Assembly (NCBI RefSeq): GCF_029633865.1
Contig: NC_079213.1
Location: forward strand, 95,947,820-96,011,819
Reading direction: 5' to 3'
Origin: Lampris incognitus
Lineage: Eukaryota > Chordata > Actinopteri > Lampriformes > Lampridae
Length of the DNA stretch: 64,000 nt
The position numbers and the translations under genes were made by a program. Shown here piece by piece: positions 33,242-42,465 of the stretch (the first letter of the stretch is position 1; every line of letters begins with the position of its first letter). The notes below the pieces were generated by a model. That model ran no database searches, was not told the origin of the DNA, and worked only from the letters and a program-made list of their open reading frames with translations.

Positions 33242-33259
33242 CTCCCGGATGAGCCCCCA
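33242..33259 (-). other. Primer binding site of the Gmr1 element (tRNA-Pro type)
   Basis: The minus strand reads TGGGGGCTCATCCGGGAG two bases inside the 5' LTR. This matches the well-known tRNA-Pro primer site except for one base (CAT for CGT), by recall. Confidence 0.8.
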
Positions 33260-33261
33260 AT

Positions 33262-33754
33262 TGTTACGTTCCCCATTAAAGGTCCAGGGGATGAGGGGAA
33301 GTAACAAAGAAAATAAAAGTATCCCGGGGGAATAAGAAAGGTGGGAGGCGGAACCCGGTGTAAAAACAGATTTATTAACAAAATGACCCTTTAGTCAAAC
33401 TATAAAATAAACAGGCAACTAAAGATGCTGGGGCTTAACTAACCAAGCTTTTAACAAAACAAACTCAGATCCAACCAAACCGAAAGAAGCAACACTAATA
33501 AGATTTCACCCTCCTTCTCAAGGAGTATAGACACAAGAGCTTGCTCTCTGGTTGACACCAATGGCCCACTGGCCGTCTCTCTCCACACACTGCTGCCAAC
33601 AATGGCCCACTGACACTGTTGGGTGTCTCGCTCCAAGTTATATACCCAGCTGATGAGGAATTGGGGTCACCTGGGCTTAATCAGCAGCTCCACAGGAGGC
33701 GGGGCATCACCTGGAGAGGGAAAACTACAGACACACGGCACTAGGGCCATAACA
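33262..33754 (-). repeat. 5' LTR of the Gmr1 element
   Basis: 493 bp, TGTTACG…CATAACA. Flanked on its outer side by GTGAC (33755-33759). Confidence 0.92.
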
Positions 33755-33838
33755 GTGACATTAAACTTTGTTTTTATTAATATTCGTTCTCGCGATAACT
33801 TACGGAAGGAGATCGCTTATTGTTACAGGGAAAGTAAC

Positions 33839-34016
33839 GTATTGTGGCGGACACTAGGGGGTATGCCTCGCAGGGCTATGAGCTGGGGGCGTGGTTTACG
33901 TTCCCGGGCTCTCTGGTGCAAGGTTGTTCCTGTTTCAGTTGGGTTTTTTGGAGCTGAGGAATAAAGTTCAAACTTGCCTTCGTCTCCTGTGTTTTTTCCT
34001 CATCCTGCCACAGTAT
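33839..34016 (+). mobile_element. 170-bp solo LTR in the right arm of the DNA element
   Basis: The sequence 33843-34012 starts TGTGGCGGACACTAGGGG and ends CATCCTGCCACA, giving TGTGGC/GCCACA ends. It is flanked by GTAT (33839-33842 and 34013-34016) and has AATAAAG (33959-33965) near its 3' side. Only one LTR and no internal sequence are present, the usual result of LTR-LTR recombination. The parent family is not in the window. Confidence 0.75.
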
Positions 34017-34184
34017 TATAATTATGAAGGACCGCGAGGAAGTAGCTTAAAACGCAACTATAGGTCGTAATAAGCTGATTGTACAAACGACCTATTGGGT
34101 CATTTTTTTGGTGGAGGACAGTCTCACTAAAGCAGTTAAACCACAAGATTAAACTGCTTCAGAAAAAAAAAATCTACCTACCCT

Positions 34185-34375
34185 GTTCCAACTTGGTAAG
34201 TTCAAGTTTTATGCTTGTGCAGTCAAAAGCACAAATAATGGCAATTTCTGAATCATGGTTAACTCCCAATATTTCTGATTCTTTGCTCTCAATAGAAAAT
34301 TACCATCTATATCATAGAGAACACACTGATAAATCTGGCGGTATATTGGAATCAGTGTATGGATTTCTTTTGTAT
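34185..34375 (+). pseudogene. LINE endonuclease fragment
   Basis: The plus frame has AQIMAISESWLTPNISDSLL followed by SIENYHLYHREHTDKSGGI. This is the SESWL…Y-RD—GGG region of an AP-type endonuclease of CR1/L2/Rex1-like LINEs. It is short and ends in unrelated sequence. Confidence 0.6.
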
Positions 34376-34441
34376 GGTCGTTAGTGCTACCTAGTGGTGA
34401 GAAGAGGAATGAAAGTCAGTAGACGCAAGACGGAATACATA

Positions 34442-35691
34442 CGCTCTATGGAGAAAAGTATTGGGACACACCTCTTCATCATTGAATTCAGGTGTTTCAT
34501 TCAGACCCATTGCCACAGGTGTCTAAAATCAAGCAGCTAGCCCTGCAGTCTGCATTTACAAACATTTGTGAAAGAAATGGGTCGTTCTGTAGAGCTCAGT
34601 GAATTCAAGCGTGGTACTGTCATAGGGTGCCACCTTTGCAATAAGTCAGTTTGTGAAATTTCTTCCCTGCTAGATATTCCACGGTCAACTGTAAGTGGTA
34701 TTATTGAAAAGTGGAAGCATTTAGGAACAACAGCAACTCAGCCAGGAAGTGGCAGACCATGTCAAGTCACACAGCAGGGTCCACGAGTGCTGAGGTGCCT
34801 AGTGCATAAAAGTCGCCAATGCTTTGTTGACTCAATAACTGCAGAGTTCCAAACGTCCTCTGGCATTAACATCAGCACAAAAGCTGTGCACTGGGAGCTT
34901 CGTGGAATGGGTTTCCATGGCCAAGCAGCTAAATGCAAGCCTTATATCATCAAGAACAATGCTAAGCGTTGGATGGAGTGGTGTAAAGCACGCTGCCACT
35001 GGATTCTGGAGCAGTGGAAATGTGTTCTGTGGAGTGACAAATCATGCTTCCCTGTCTGTCCGTCTGATGGATGAGTCTAGGTTTGGTGGATGCCAGGAGA
35101 ACGTTACCTGCCTGACTGCTTTGTGCCAACTGCAAAGTTTGGTGGATGACGTATAATGGTGTGGAGTTGTTTTCAGGGGATGGGCTAGGCCCCTTAGTTC
35201 CAGTGAAGGGAAATCTTAATGCTTCAGCATACCAAGACATTTTGGACAATTCTATGCTTCCAACTTTGTAGGAACAGTTTGGGGACGGCCCTTTTCTGTT
35301 TCAGCGTGACTGTGCCCCAGTGCCTAAAACAAGATCCATTAAGACATGGTTGGGTGAGTTTGGTGTGGAAGAACTTGACTGGCCTGCACAGAGCCCTGAC
35401 CTCAACGCCATCGAACACCTTGGGGATGAACTAGAACGGAGATTGCGAGCCAGGTCTTCTCGTCCAACATCAGTGCCTGACCTCACAAATGCGCGTCTTG
35501 ATGAATGGGCAAAGACTCCCACAGACACACTCCAAAATCTTGTGGAAAGCCTGCCCAGAAGAGTGAAAGCTGTTATAGCTGCAACCGGGAGGACCAACTC
35601 CATATTAATGCCTATGGATTTAGAATGGGATGTCATAAAAGCTCCTGTAGGTGTAATGGCCAGGTGTCCCAATACTTTTGTCCATATAGTG
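34442..35691 (+). mobile_element. Tc1-like DNA transposon, copy A (plus)
   Basis: Ends: CGCTCTATGGAGAAAAGTAT… and …ATACTTTTGTCCATATAGTG, an inverted repeat, flanked by TA (34440-34441 and 35692-35693). It is 1250 bp and shares its transposase family with the inverted copy at 49657-50902. Confidence 0.88.
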
Positions 35692-35700
35692 TATGCGTGA
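34568..35700 (+). pseudogene. Tc1-like transposase in copy A
   Basis: The first frame (34568-35074) starts MKEMGRSVELSEFKRGTVIG, then a helix-turn-helix (SVCEISSLLDIPRSTVSGII) and GSGRPCQVTQQGPRVLRCLV. A frame change follows near the first catalytic site (WSDKSCFPV, with K where relatives have E). The core resumes at 35320 with [20 protein letters not shown] and DLNAIEHLGDELE, the catalytic third-residue region. Frame changes near 35060-35320 leave it inactive. The last codons run past the element end into the LINE. Confidence 0.85.
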
Positions 35701-36345
35701 ACGAGAGGGAGGACAACGGAATGGTGAGGATGCAAGGAGTAGAGGTAGTGAAGGTGGATGAGTTTAAATACTTGGGATCAACTGTTCAAAGTAACAAGAA
35801 GTGCAGAAGAGGGATGAAGAAGAGAGTTCAGGCAGGGTGGGGTGGGTGGAGAAGAGTGTCAGGAGTAATTTGTGACAGAAGGGTACCAGCAAGAGTGAAA
35901 GGAAAGATGTACAAGATGGTAGTGAGACCAGCTATGTTGTATGATGTGGAGATGGTGGCACTGACAAAAAGACAGGAAGCGGAGCTGGAGGTGGCAGAGT
36001 TGAAGATGCTAAGATTTTCGTTGGGAGTAACAGAGATGAACAGGATTAGGAATAAGTATATTAGAGGAACAGTTCAGGTTGGACAGTTTGGAGACAATGC
36101 AAGAGAGGGGAGATTGAGATGGTTTGGACATGTGTGGAGGGGAAATGCTGGGTACATTGAGAGATGGATGCTGAAGTTGGAGCTACCAGGCAAGAGAGAT
36201 ACAGGAAGGCCAAAGAGGAGGTTTACGGATGTGGTAAGGGAGGACATGCAAGTGGCTGGCATGACAGAGGAAGATGCAGAGGACAGGAGGAGATGAGCCA
36301 CTGTGGCGACCGCTAACAGGAACAGCCAAAAGAAGAAGAATACAG

Positions 36346-36985
36346 AAATAAAGTTTGGTGTCTAACAATTTATCAAGGAATCGACTAGAATTGGTAACAC
36401 TTCACAATTCAGTCCTTGACCTTAATACAAATTAACCCTCTAAATATAAACTGTCTGGCGTAATTAATACCACGATTTCAGATTAATCACTTATGCTGCT
36501 AGGAAAACTGTCAAAACCCCAAGAAACCACACTCGATTCACATCTCACTTATTGAAACCATATTCATAATTTAACGAAGAAGCGCAACGACAAACTGTAT
36601 GTTTATAACAAGATCAGAACATATCTTATCAATACTGTCTCAGACACATATCTACACACAATCATTCTTTCGACAATATCCTACTGTCTCCCAATCTGGT
36701 CCCTCACCACAAAGGAAACCATTGAACCAATAGCAAGACTACAATAAAGCTTATAAGCTCCATGGCAACCTTACCCCTTAGACTTATCACTGCACTTTCA
36801 CATTCTTGCACCCTAACTTTTTAAAACTACACAAATAATGTGGCCATTAAATTTTACTTTCAGTTCCAAAACGATAACTCCCCTCCAACACTTAATGCTT
36901 CATTTACAAGACACAAGACAAGAATGCATCATTAGATCAACCTCACGTGCACTTAATCCAGTACCGGCTTAAAAAAAACCCAACT
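36346..36985. other. No gene recognised
   Basis: AT-rich, apparently single-copy or ancient repeat sequence between the LINE tail and a SINE. Confidence 0.4.
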
Positions 36986-36987
36986 AT

Positions 36988-37385
36988 GGTGACGGGGATC
37001 ACCAGATCGAATCCCCTTGCTACCTCCGGCTTGGTCGGGCGTCCCTACAGACACAACTGGCCGTGTCTCTGGGTGGGAACCCGGATGTAGGTGTCGTGGT
37101 CACTGCACTAGCGCCTCCTCTGGTTGGTCGTGGCGCCTATTGGGGGTGGGGGAGAACTGGAGGGAACACACTATGTCCCCCTGCTCGAAACTCTTCACTG
37201 TCAGGTGAAAAGAAGCGGCTGGCGACTCCACATGTACCGGAGGAGACATATGGTAGTCTGCAGTCCTCCCCGGATTGGCAGAGGGGGTGGAGCAGTGACT
37301 GGAACAGCTCAGAAGAGTAGGGTAATTGGCTGGATACAATTGGGGAGGGGGAAAAAGGGGGGGGATCCCAAATAAATAAACAAAC
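36988..37385 (+). mobile_element. Fish tRNA-derived SINE
   Basis: The sequence follows the pattern of a common fish SINE: GATCGAATCCCC near the start (B-box-like), CCGGCTTGGTCGGGCG, CTGTCAGGTGAAAAGAAGCG, CTGGCGACTCCACATGTACC and a TAATTGGCTGGATACAATTG-type tail with G and A runs ending in AAATAAATAAACAAAC. The 5' A box is not clear, so it may be 5'-truncated. Confidence 0.75.
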
Positions 37386-37545
37386 AAACAAAGGTCAGAG
37401 ATAATTTTTTTCCCAACACACACACACACAAATCTGGAATCAGATTCCGTATTAAATTAGCGCAATAACCTCTCGTATACACTCCAAAAAGGCATACAAA
37501 CACTTTCATGGAAAGACACTTATGTCTGCACACATCACCAGTGCT
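37386..37545. other. No feature recognised
   Basis: Short spacer with a small CA run. Confidence 0.4.
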
Positions 37546-37740
37546 GCATTTGATTTGGTGCTGTTCTATTGTGCTGGGATTGACTGGTGATGCCTGCGGG
37601 CTCTGGGTTGTTTGATCGGGTCTGCCTGTGATGCTGTGGGAGTCTAGATAAAGAATGCAACGTAGAGGTTGTGTCGAGCGACAGCGCTGTGTCCTGACGT
37701 GATTTCTAAATACAATATTGGCGACGAGGACGGCTGATAT
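37546..37740 (+). repeat. LTR 3' end with adjoining primer binding site, no element body
   Basis: The sequence GATAAAGAATGCAACG… CGTGATTTCTAAATACAATA is followed by TTGGCGACGAGGACGGC (about 37717-37733), which is a typical gypsy primer-binding start (TGGCGACGAGGA-like). Beyond it there is no gag. It is probably a truncated element or recombined LTR stub; the 5' edge is uncertain. Confidence 0.45.
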
Positions 37741-39190
37741 CTCTCTCCCACCACCTGCCCCCTACAAACACACCTGCAACCACTGATTCAACTCATATAT
37801 ATACCATTTAAGTCCGCCCCTCTGAAGTGTCTGTGTAGTCATGTTTTGCTGTTTTTTCCGTAATTTTTTGTTTTTAATTTTATTTTGTAATGTGCTCCTG
37901 TCTTTTATGTGCTGCAGAATATGAACCTGCTGTAAACCAGTTTTAACTGAGTAAGGCCAGGTTAAATGTTACACATTTTAACATCTGTAATGTTACTTTT
38001 AATCTTTTCCTGTATAATAATAAATAAAGTAAGTAAGCAAGCAAGCTAGCTCATGATAGCTTCTTGGCTAATTGAAATGAGCTTTAATTACTTGGAATGG
38101 ATGCACGTCAACCAGACATACTTACATGAATATGTGCAACGTATCATTGTAACTAACTGGTAAACATGTATTTTTGTCCATCAGAATATTTCAGCCTCTG
38201 TTGAAGTATGTATATATATAAATTTTAAACCGGGGGAATTACACACGGGACATTCAAGTATAATTTTAGGGTCTTTATTCTGATTGTAAAAATATGGATC
38301 GATAAAAGGTATGGGGTTCACAACATCCCACTTTAGCTCTGTGGGTGTGAGAGGGGTTTTTTGGAGGGAACTATCGCTTCAGTTAAATGCAGCTCGAAAT
38401 ACAAAATAAGAAAAATACTTGTATAAATCCAAATACAATAAATACGGCAGTGGCAGCTTCTATGGATGAACATAAACCGTATTACACACCACTCTTCGTA
38501 TTCACAAATGAAAATACAATGAGAAAATATAAAAACAAAACAATCTCTGTTACGCTGTTGTATTAGCGTTAGCCTACTGTTGTATTAGCATTAACCTATT
38601 GTCTTGAAGTCTACAACAGCTAAATCAATTTGCTAACTCTTGTTCTTATGCACAAACATACATATGCAACTCCAAGTTATACAAACAAAACTCTTATCGT
38701 TCGGTTCACATTCGTAAACGGTTTTAACAAACCTCAAAGGTTGAAAGATCTTATAGAGGACACAAAAACCCTCGCCATCATCTGGTCTGCAATTGTTCGC
38801 CTTCTCTGCTCTGCATGGTCCAAAAAAAACATGGCCACAACGAACCATTCTTAAAGCGACAGTAGCATAAATGTCAATATAACAGAAATAGGGACTTGAA
38901 TCGTGGCTTCCGAGTTTATACGGATTTAAATGAATTTATTTACATTCTACACACTAATACTCCTAACCACCGGGTTACATATATATAACTTTTTAGCATA
39001 TCAGGAACACTTTGTCATTTCATGTACTTGTGTACATGAAATGACATGTACTTGTGAAATATCGTTTCCCCAGCAGTGCAACGCAAAGATAAAAACACAT
39101 ATATCCAAACTAAGAACACATATCTCCAAACTAAAGTCAAACAAAAAAAAATCCCTGTCCAAGAGATCAAACGTCAGCCAGGATGACTGT
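37741..39190. other. No gene recognised
   Basis: AT-rich sequence without recognisable coding exons. A hairpin is listed separately. Frames such as 38930-39217 have no recognised domain. Confidence 0.4.
39013..39046. other. Perfect 15-bp hairpin, 4-nt loop
   Basis: TGTCATTTCATGTAC, loop TTGT, GTACATGAAATGACA. The stem is perfect. Function unknown. Confidence 0.9.
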
Positions 39191-39194
39191 CGGG

Positions 39195-39660
39195 AACAGC
39201 CGGTCTACATGGGCTAGCAGTTAGCTTAGCCTGCCCCGCTTCTGCGTCCTGTCAGACCGCCCTCGGTGATTCTCCAGGAAGGGCCGTGGTCCTTGAGCCC
39301 ACTAGAAGCAGCAGACCGGGTTCCCCCATCCGATCCAACGCCAGCTCTCCCAACCAGACACACTCGACACACCTCCCCACGACAACACCAGAAACACAGT
39401 CAGCGCTAGGCGAGGCCGCCACCAGACTGCCCTCGGCGTTATTGAACTGCCGGTCTGCATGGGTTAGCAGTTAGCTTAGCCTGCCCCGATTCCGCATCCT
39501 ATCAGACCGCCCTCGGTGTTTCCTCTTTGGGTGCAGCTCCAGGCAGGGCCGCGGTCCCTGGGCCCACGGGACGCAGCAGACCAAGCTCTCCCAGCCGAGC
39601 CAGTGCCAGCTCTCCCAGCCATCAAACGAAGACAAAAACTTAGACGCAGACATGGACAGA
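39195..39660 (+). repeat. Two diverged tandem copies of a 250-bp GC-rich unit
   Basis: GGCTAGCAGTTAGCTTAGCC… CAGACCGCCCTCGGTG… GGCCGTGGTCCTTGAGCCCA at about 39210-39310 recurs as GGTTAGCAGTTAGCTTAGCC… CAGACCGCCCTCGGTG… GGCCGCGGTCCCTGGGCCCA at about 39459-39565. It could be part of an LTR-element leader or a satellite-like repeat. Confidence 0.7.
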
Positions 39661-39847
39661 CACTTCATGGACGGTACTGGGTGAGGCCGCTGCAGACGCG
39701 AGTTCGCGCCGCCATATGCCATGCCCTCGCTGCATTCACATTGTCTCAGCCGCTCTCCCTTGACATCAAAGCAATCAACCTCTCGCCCTTGACATCAAAG
39801 CGATCGCCCTCGACGCCTGCTGACCCCCCCCCTCTTGGTCCTCACAA

Positions 39848-40550
39848 CTTCCCTGGGTAGAATATGCCCATAACACCTTGCCATCATCTGCTACTGGGTT
39901 GTCCCCTTTTCAATGCCTTTACGGCTATCAGCCTCCCCTTTTTCCTTCTCAAGAGGTAGACATTCCGGTTCCGTCTGTCCAGGCCCATGTCCGTCGGTGC
40001 CGTCGGACCTGGCGGTGAGCCCGTGCTGCACTGCTCAGGGCCTCCAGCCGTTACCAGTGCTTGGCGGATCGTCATCGCACCCCTGCTCCGGACTACTCCC
40101 CCGGTGACCAGGTATGGCTCTCTACCAAGGATCTACCCTTGAAATCGGACGCTAAAAAACTGTCCCCCAGGTGTATTGGTCCCTTTCCCATTGTCGAAGT
40201 CATTAACCCCTCTGTGGTCTGTCTGAAGCTGCCCCGCACTCTCCGGGTTCACCCTTCCTTCCATGTGTCCTGCCTCAAACCTGTCTCTACCAGCCCTCTA
40301 GTTCCTCCGCCCCCCCGCCCCCACCTCCTCGTATGATCCACGATCATCCGGCTTACACCGTTCGTCGTCTCCTGGACTCTCGTCGCCGCGGTCGCGGCCT
40401 GCAGTATCTCGTGGACTAGGAGGGATATGGCCCGGAGGAAAGGTGTTGGGTCCCTCGTCGCCTTGTCCTGGACGCGAGCCTCATCCGGGACTTCCACAGG
40501 ACGCACCCTGACGGGCCTGGTAGGTCGCCCAGTGGCGCCCCTCGGAGGGG
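39848..40550 (+). pseudogene. Integrase C-terminus and chromodomain of the chromovirus
   Basis: Frames include [20 protein letters not shown] and [12 protein letters not shown] (target-binding end of the core), then [20 protein letters not shown] and [20 protein letters not shown] (the GPY/F module, 40061-40336). In the next frame follows [20 protein letters not shown] and [21 protein letters not shown] chromodomain sequence, where the conserved WEGY tryptophan codon is a stop (TAG near 40418). Chromodomains steer integration to histone marks. A stop near 40012 and the frame change confirm decay. Confidence 0.8.
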
Positions 40551-40561
40551 GAGGGGGGTAC

Positions 40562-40914
40562 TGTCACAGCCTCTCTCTCTTGACATCAAAGCAATCAGCC
40601 TCTCGCCCTTGACATCAAAGCGACCGCCCTTGACACCTGCTGACCCCCCCCCCTTCACCCCGGTACACCAGCTGGCCATCAAAGCAATCACCGCTCTCCC
40701 TTGACATCAAAGCGATCGCCATCACCCTTAAAAAGCCTCCACTGCGGACCAGTCTTCGCTGGAACGTCGCCATTCATGGACTTCTGCCTGCCTGCCTACC
40801 TGCCACTGAGCCAACTCCTGCTCTACCCCTGAGATCGGTCACTTCAATAAAGACTTGATTCTTCCCTTACCTGGTTGTCCCGTCTGCTTTTGGGTTCTTT
40901 CCTGATACGTGACA
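40562..40914 (+). repeat. 3' LTR of the chromovirus
   Basis: 353 bp, TGTCACAGCC…GATACGTGACA. Contains repeated TTGACATCAAAGC motifs and AATAAAGACTTG (about 40847). Confidence 0.82.
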
Positions 40915-41014
40915 CACATCTGAATGCGCAGAGTTTAACCGTTCCCTAACTCTACTATGCGCATGTGCAGAATGGATCGGACAGCCAGCATGGATCGCAC
41001 ACGGGATAAGTTTG

Positions 41015-41511
41015 CCTTCAGGCAGTGGTGGATCTAGAGATTTTTTTCCTGGGGTGGCAAGACTGTGTCCCAGAGGTGGCAGCTGCCACCCCTTGCCACC
41101 CTGTAGATCCGCGCCTGTGAGGGGGAGGGGGATTCTAAATCGGCGACTTCTGTTTGAGATGAGTTTGGTGTGGATCTCATTGACCTTCACCATGCATGTA
41201 CATAAAATATACTTTAAAAACATATTATCTGATTTATAAATGGGGTGGCAACAGGGGTGGCGAGACTGTGTCCCAGAGGTGGTAGCTGCCACCCCGTAGA
41301 TCCGCGCCTGTGAGGGGGAGGGGGATTCTAAATCGGCGACTTCTGTTTGAGATGAGTTTGGTGTGGGTCTCATTGACCTTCACCATGCATGTACATAAAA
41401 TATACTTTTAAAACATATTATCGGATTTATAAATGGGGTGGCAACAGGGGTGGCGAGACTGTGTCCCAGAGGTGGCAGCTGCCACCCTGTAGATCCACCC
41501 CTGCCTTCAGG
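41015..41511 (+). mobile_element. hAT-type non-autonomous DNA transposon with internal tandem repeat
   Basis: The element 41023-41503 starts CAGTGGTGGATC and ends GATCCACCCCTG, a 12-base near-perfect inverted repeat. The 8-base duplication CCTTCAGG flanks it exactly (41015-41022 and 41504-41511), as hAT elements make. The inside holds about two copies of a 192-bp unit (TGTGAGGGGGAGGGGGATTC at about 41117 and again at about 41309) beginning and ending in GGTGGCAGCTGCCACC-type palindromes. There is no transposase. Confidence 0.9.
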
Positions 41512-42212
41512 GCTTTCTGCCGGAAAGCTTAAGGGCTTTCTGCCAAATTCATTGAATTTGCCTAAACTTAATCGAACCCCATGTAATCTTAACCTAACCC
41601 TAACCTAATGCTTACTTTAACCTAATTGTTATGGTACAGCCGTGACAAGCCAACAACCGGAACTTGCCAATGCAGTAGCACAACGTGCAACGATGAGAGA
41701 AAACCAAACAGAGCTGATATGAAAACAGAGGCGAGTAAACTGGCAGCTAAGCTTACCGTCACTGCAGCCGTGAGCCGGTTCGGGACCCCCGCGAGGACGT
41801 CTCCTCTCAGTGGTCCGAATAATGCAATCCCAGCTCCCGTGAGCGGCCAGCCCCGTTCGTTTTAGATGATGTTCAAGTCTCTTGTTTTTGGTGGAGAGAG
41901 AGGTGCGTAGGAAAACGCTGTGTCTTCCGCTTGAGTGTGTGCCATACAGGTCCCTAACTCTTGTCTTGTGCCCGCCGGCGGTAACCAATTATCAATCAGC
42001 CCTTCCCGCCAAACGAATGGGCAGGGCGTGACGTCACACTCAGGAAAGCTGCTGCACTGGGATTTGTAGTTTCTTCCCTTTTTTTTAATATTCTAGGCGT
42101 CACACAGCGTACAACATAATAATAAGCATAGCTGTGGCATCTCATGTTTACAATCAGCTCTGAACGAAAAATAGAACGGAAGGGAAAAGAAAGACCCCAA
42201 AACATATTGTAA
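41512..42212. other. No gene recognised
   Basis: Contains a short repeat related to 47100-47260 in opposite orientation (GGGCTTTCTGCCGGAAAGCTT) and TAACCTAACCCTAACC. The flanks of the hAT element rejoin to give this older repeat. Confidence 0.4.
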
Positions 42213-42216
42213 CGTG

Positions 42217-42428
42217 TGTGGTGACCCACATCTATATAACTAGAGACATTCACCTAAGAGGACAGTGTACCTTTAAGGGAAGAGGTGAGGGGTCAGATAA
42301 TGAACTTCCGCTTCCGGTACACAATTCAGTGTCGTTGTCGAACGTATGACATGCGAAGTTGGAGCTAGTAAACTACCTCGACTACGTCTACTCTCACGTC
42401 TCCTGTCTCGTTGTTTTCTAACTCCACA
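42217..42428 (+). repeat. 5' LTR of the CsRn1-type element
   Basis: 212 bp with TGTGG/CCACA ends. A TATATAA box-like motif at 42234-42240 may be the promoter. Confidence 0.93.
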
Positions 42429-42429
42429 T

Positions 42430-42447
42430 TGGTGACCCCGACGTGAT
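42430..42447 (+). other. Primer binding site, tRNA-Trp type
   Basis: TGGTGACCCCGACGTGAT begins one base after the LTR. CsRn1-clade elements are known to use tRNA-Trp. The match to that site is from recall. Confidence 0.82.
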
Positions 42448-42465
42448 CGAACTACTAATACGAGT

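Larger units (their letters stand above)
20483..33754 (-). mobile_element. Gmr1-type LTR retrotransposon (integrase before reverse transcriptase), minus strand
   Basis: LTRs at 20483-20967 and 33262-33754 start TGTTACG and end CGTAACA/CATAACA. The 5-base target duplication GTGAC is at 20478-20482 and 33755-33759. The minus-strand order is gag, protease, integrase, reverse transcriptase, RNase H. Having integrase upstream of reverse transcriptase with Ty3/gypsy-type sequences defines the Gmr1 group described from deuterostomes. The element is split by a BEL/Pao insertion at the RT-RNase H junction and lacks the RT active site, so it cannot move alone. The LTRs look about 97% alike by eye. Confidence 0.9.
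20206..34095. mobile_element. Arms of a short DNA transposon that host the nested retroelements
   Basis: The left edge ATAGGTCGTTTGTCCTCTAATACGACC (20206 onwards) and the right edge …TAGGTCGTAATAAGCTGATTGTACAAACGACCTAT (to 34095) are imperfect inverted repeats, each also containing an internal CGACC/GGTCG repeat. Removing the Gmr1 element, the solo LTR and their target duplications leaves about 440 bp, a normal size for a non-autonomous DNA element. No target duplication at the outer edges could be confirmed, so the superfamily is open. Confidence 0.5.
34385..36345 (+). mobile_element. RTE-like LINE 3' fragment split by a Tc1-like element
   Basis: Left piece (about 34400-34439): GAGGAATGAAAGTCAGTAG… encodes RGMKVSRRKTEY. 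Right piece (35694-36345): VCVNEREDNG, VKVDEFKYLGSTVQSN, RLRWFGHVWRG and TGRPKRRFTDVVREDMQVAG, the C-terminal end of an RTE-type LINE polyprotein. A TGGCGACCGCTAACAGGAACAGCC tail and AAGAAGAAGAA follow. The two parts join across the TA target site of the Tc1 insertion. The RT core itself lies outside, so this is a 5'-truncated copy. Confidence 0.75.
39738..40914 (+). mobile_element. Deleted chromovirus (sushi-like Ty3/gypsy)
   Basis: A 5' LTR fragment (39738-39832: TCTCAGCCGCTCTCCCTTGAC…) is joined directly to integrase C-terminal sequence (from about 39850), then a chromodomain, a polypurine tract (CGGAGGGGGAGGGGGG, 40543-40558) and a full 3' LTR (40562-40914, TGTCAC…GTGACA). Gag, protease, RT, RNase H and the integrase core are gone. 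No matching flanking duplication was seen. Confidence 0.8.

Noticed and set aside
35505..36296. One continuous 263-codon gene
   Set aside because: It runs from Tc1 transposase sequence across the transposon end into an RTE LINE; the continuity is accidental.
40945..41512. CRISPR-like or satellite array
   Set aside because: Only about two 192-bp units inside a hAT-type element.
41590..41625. Telomere-like TAACCTAACCCTAACC
   Set aside because: Only a few irregular units; not a telomere array.
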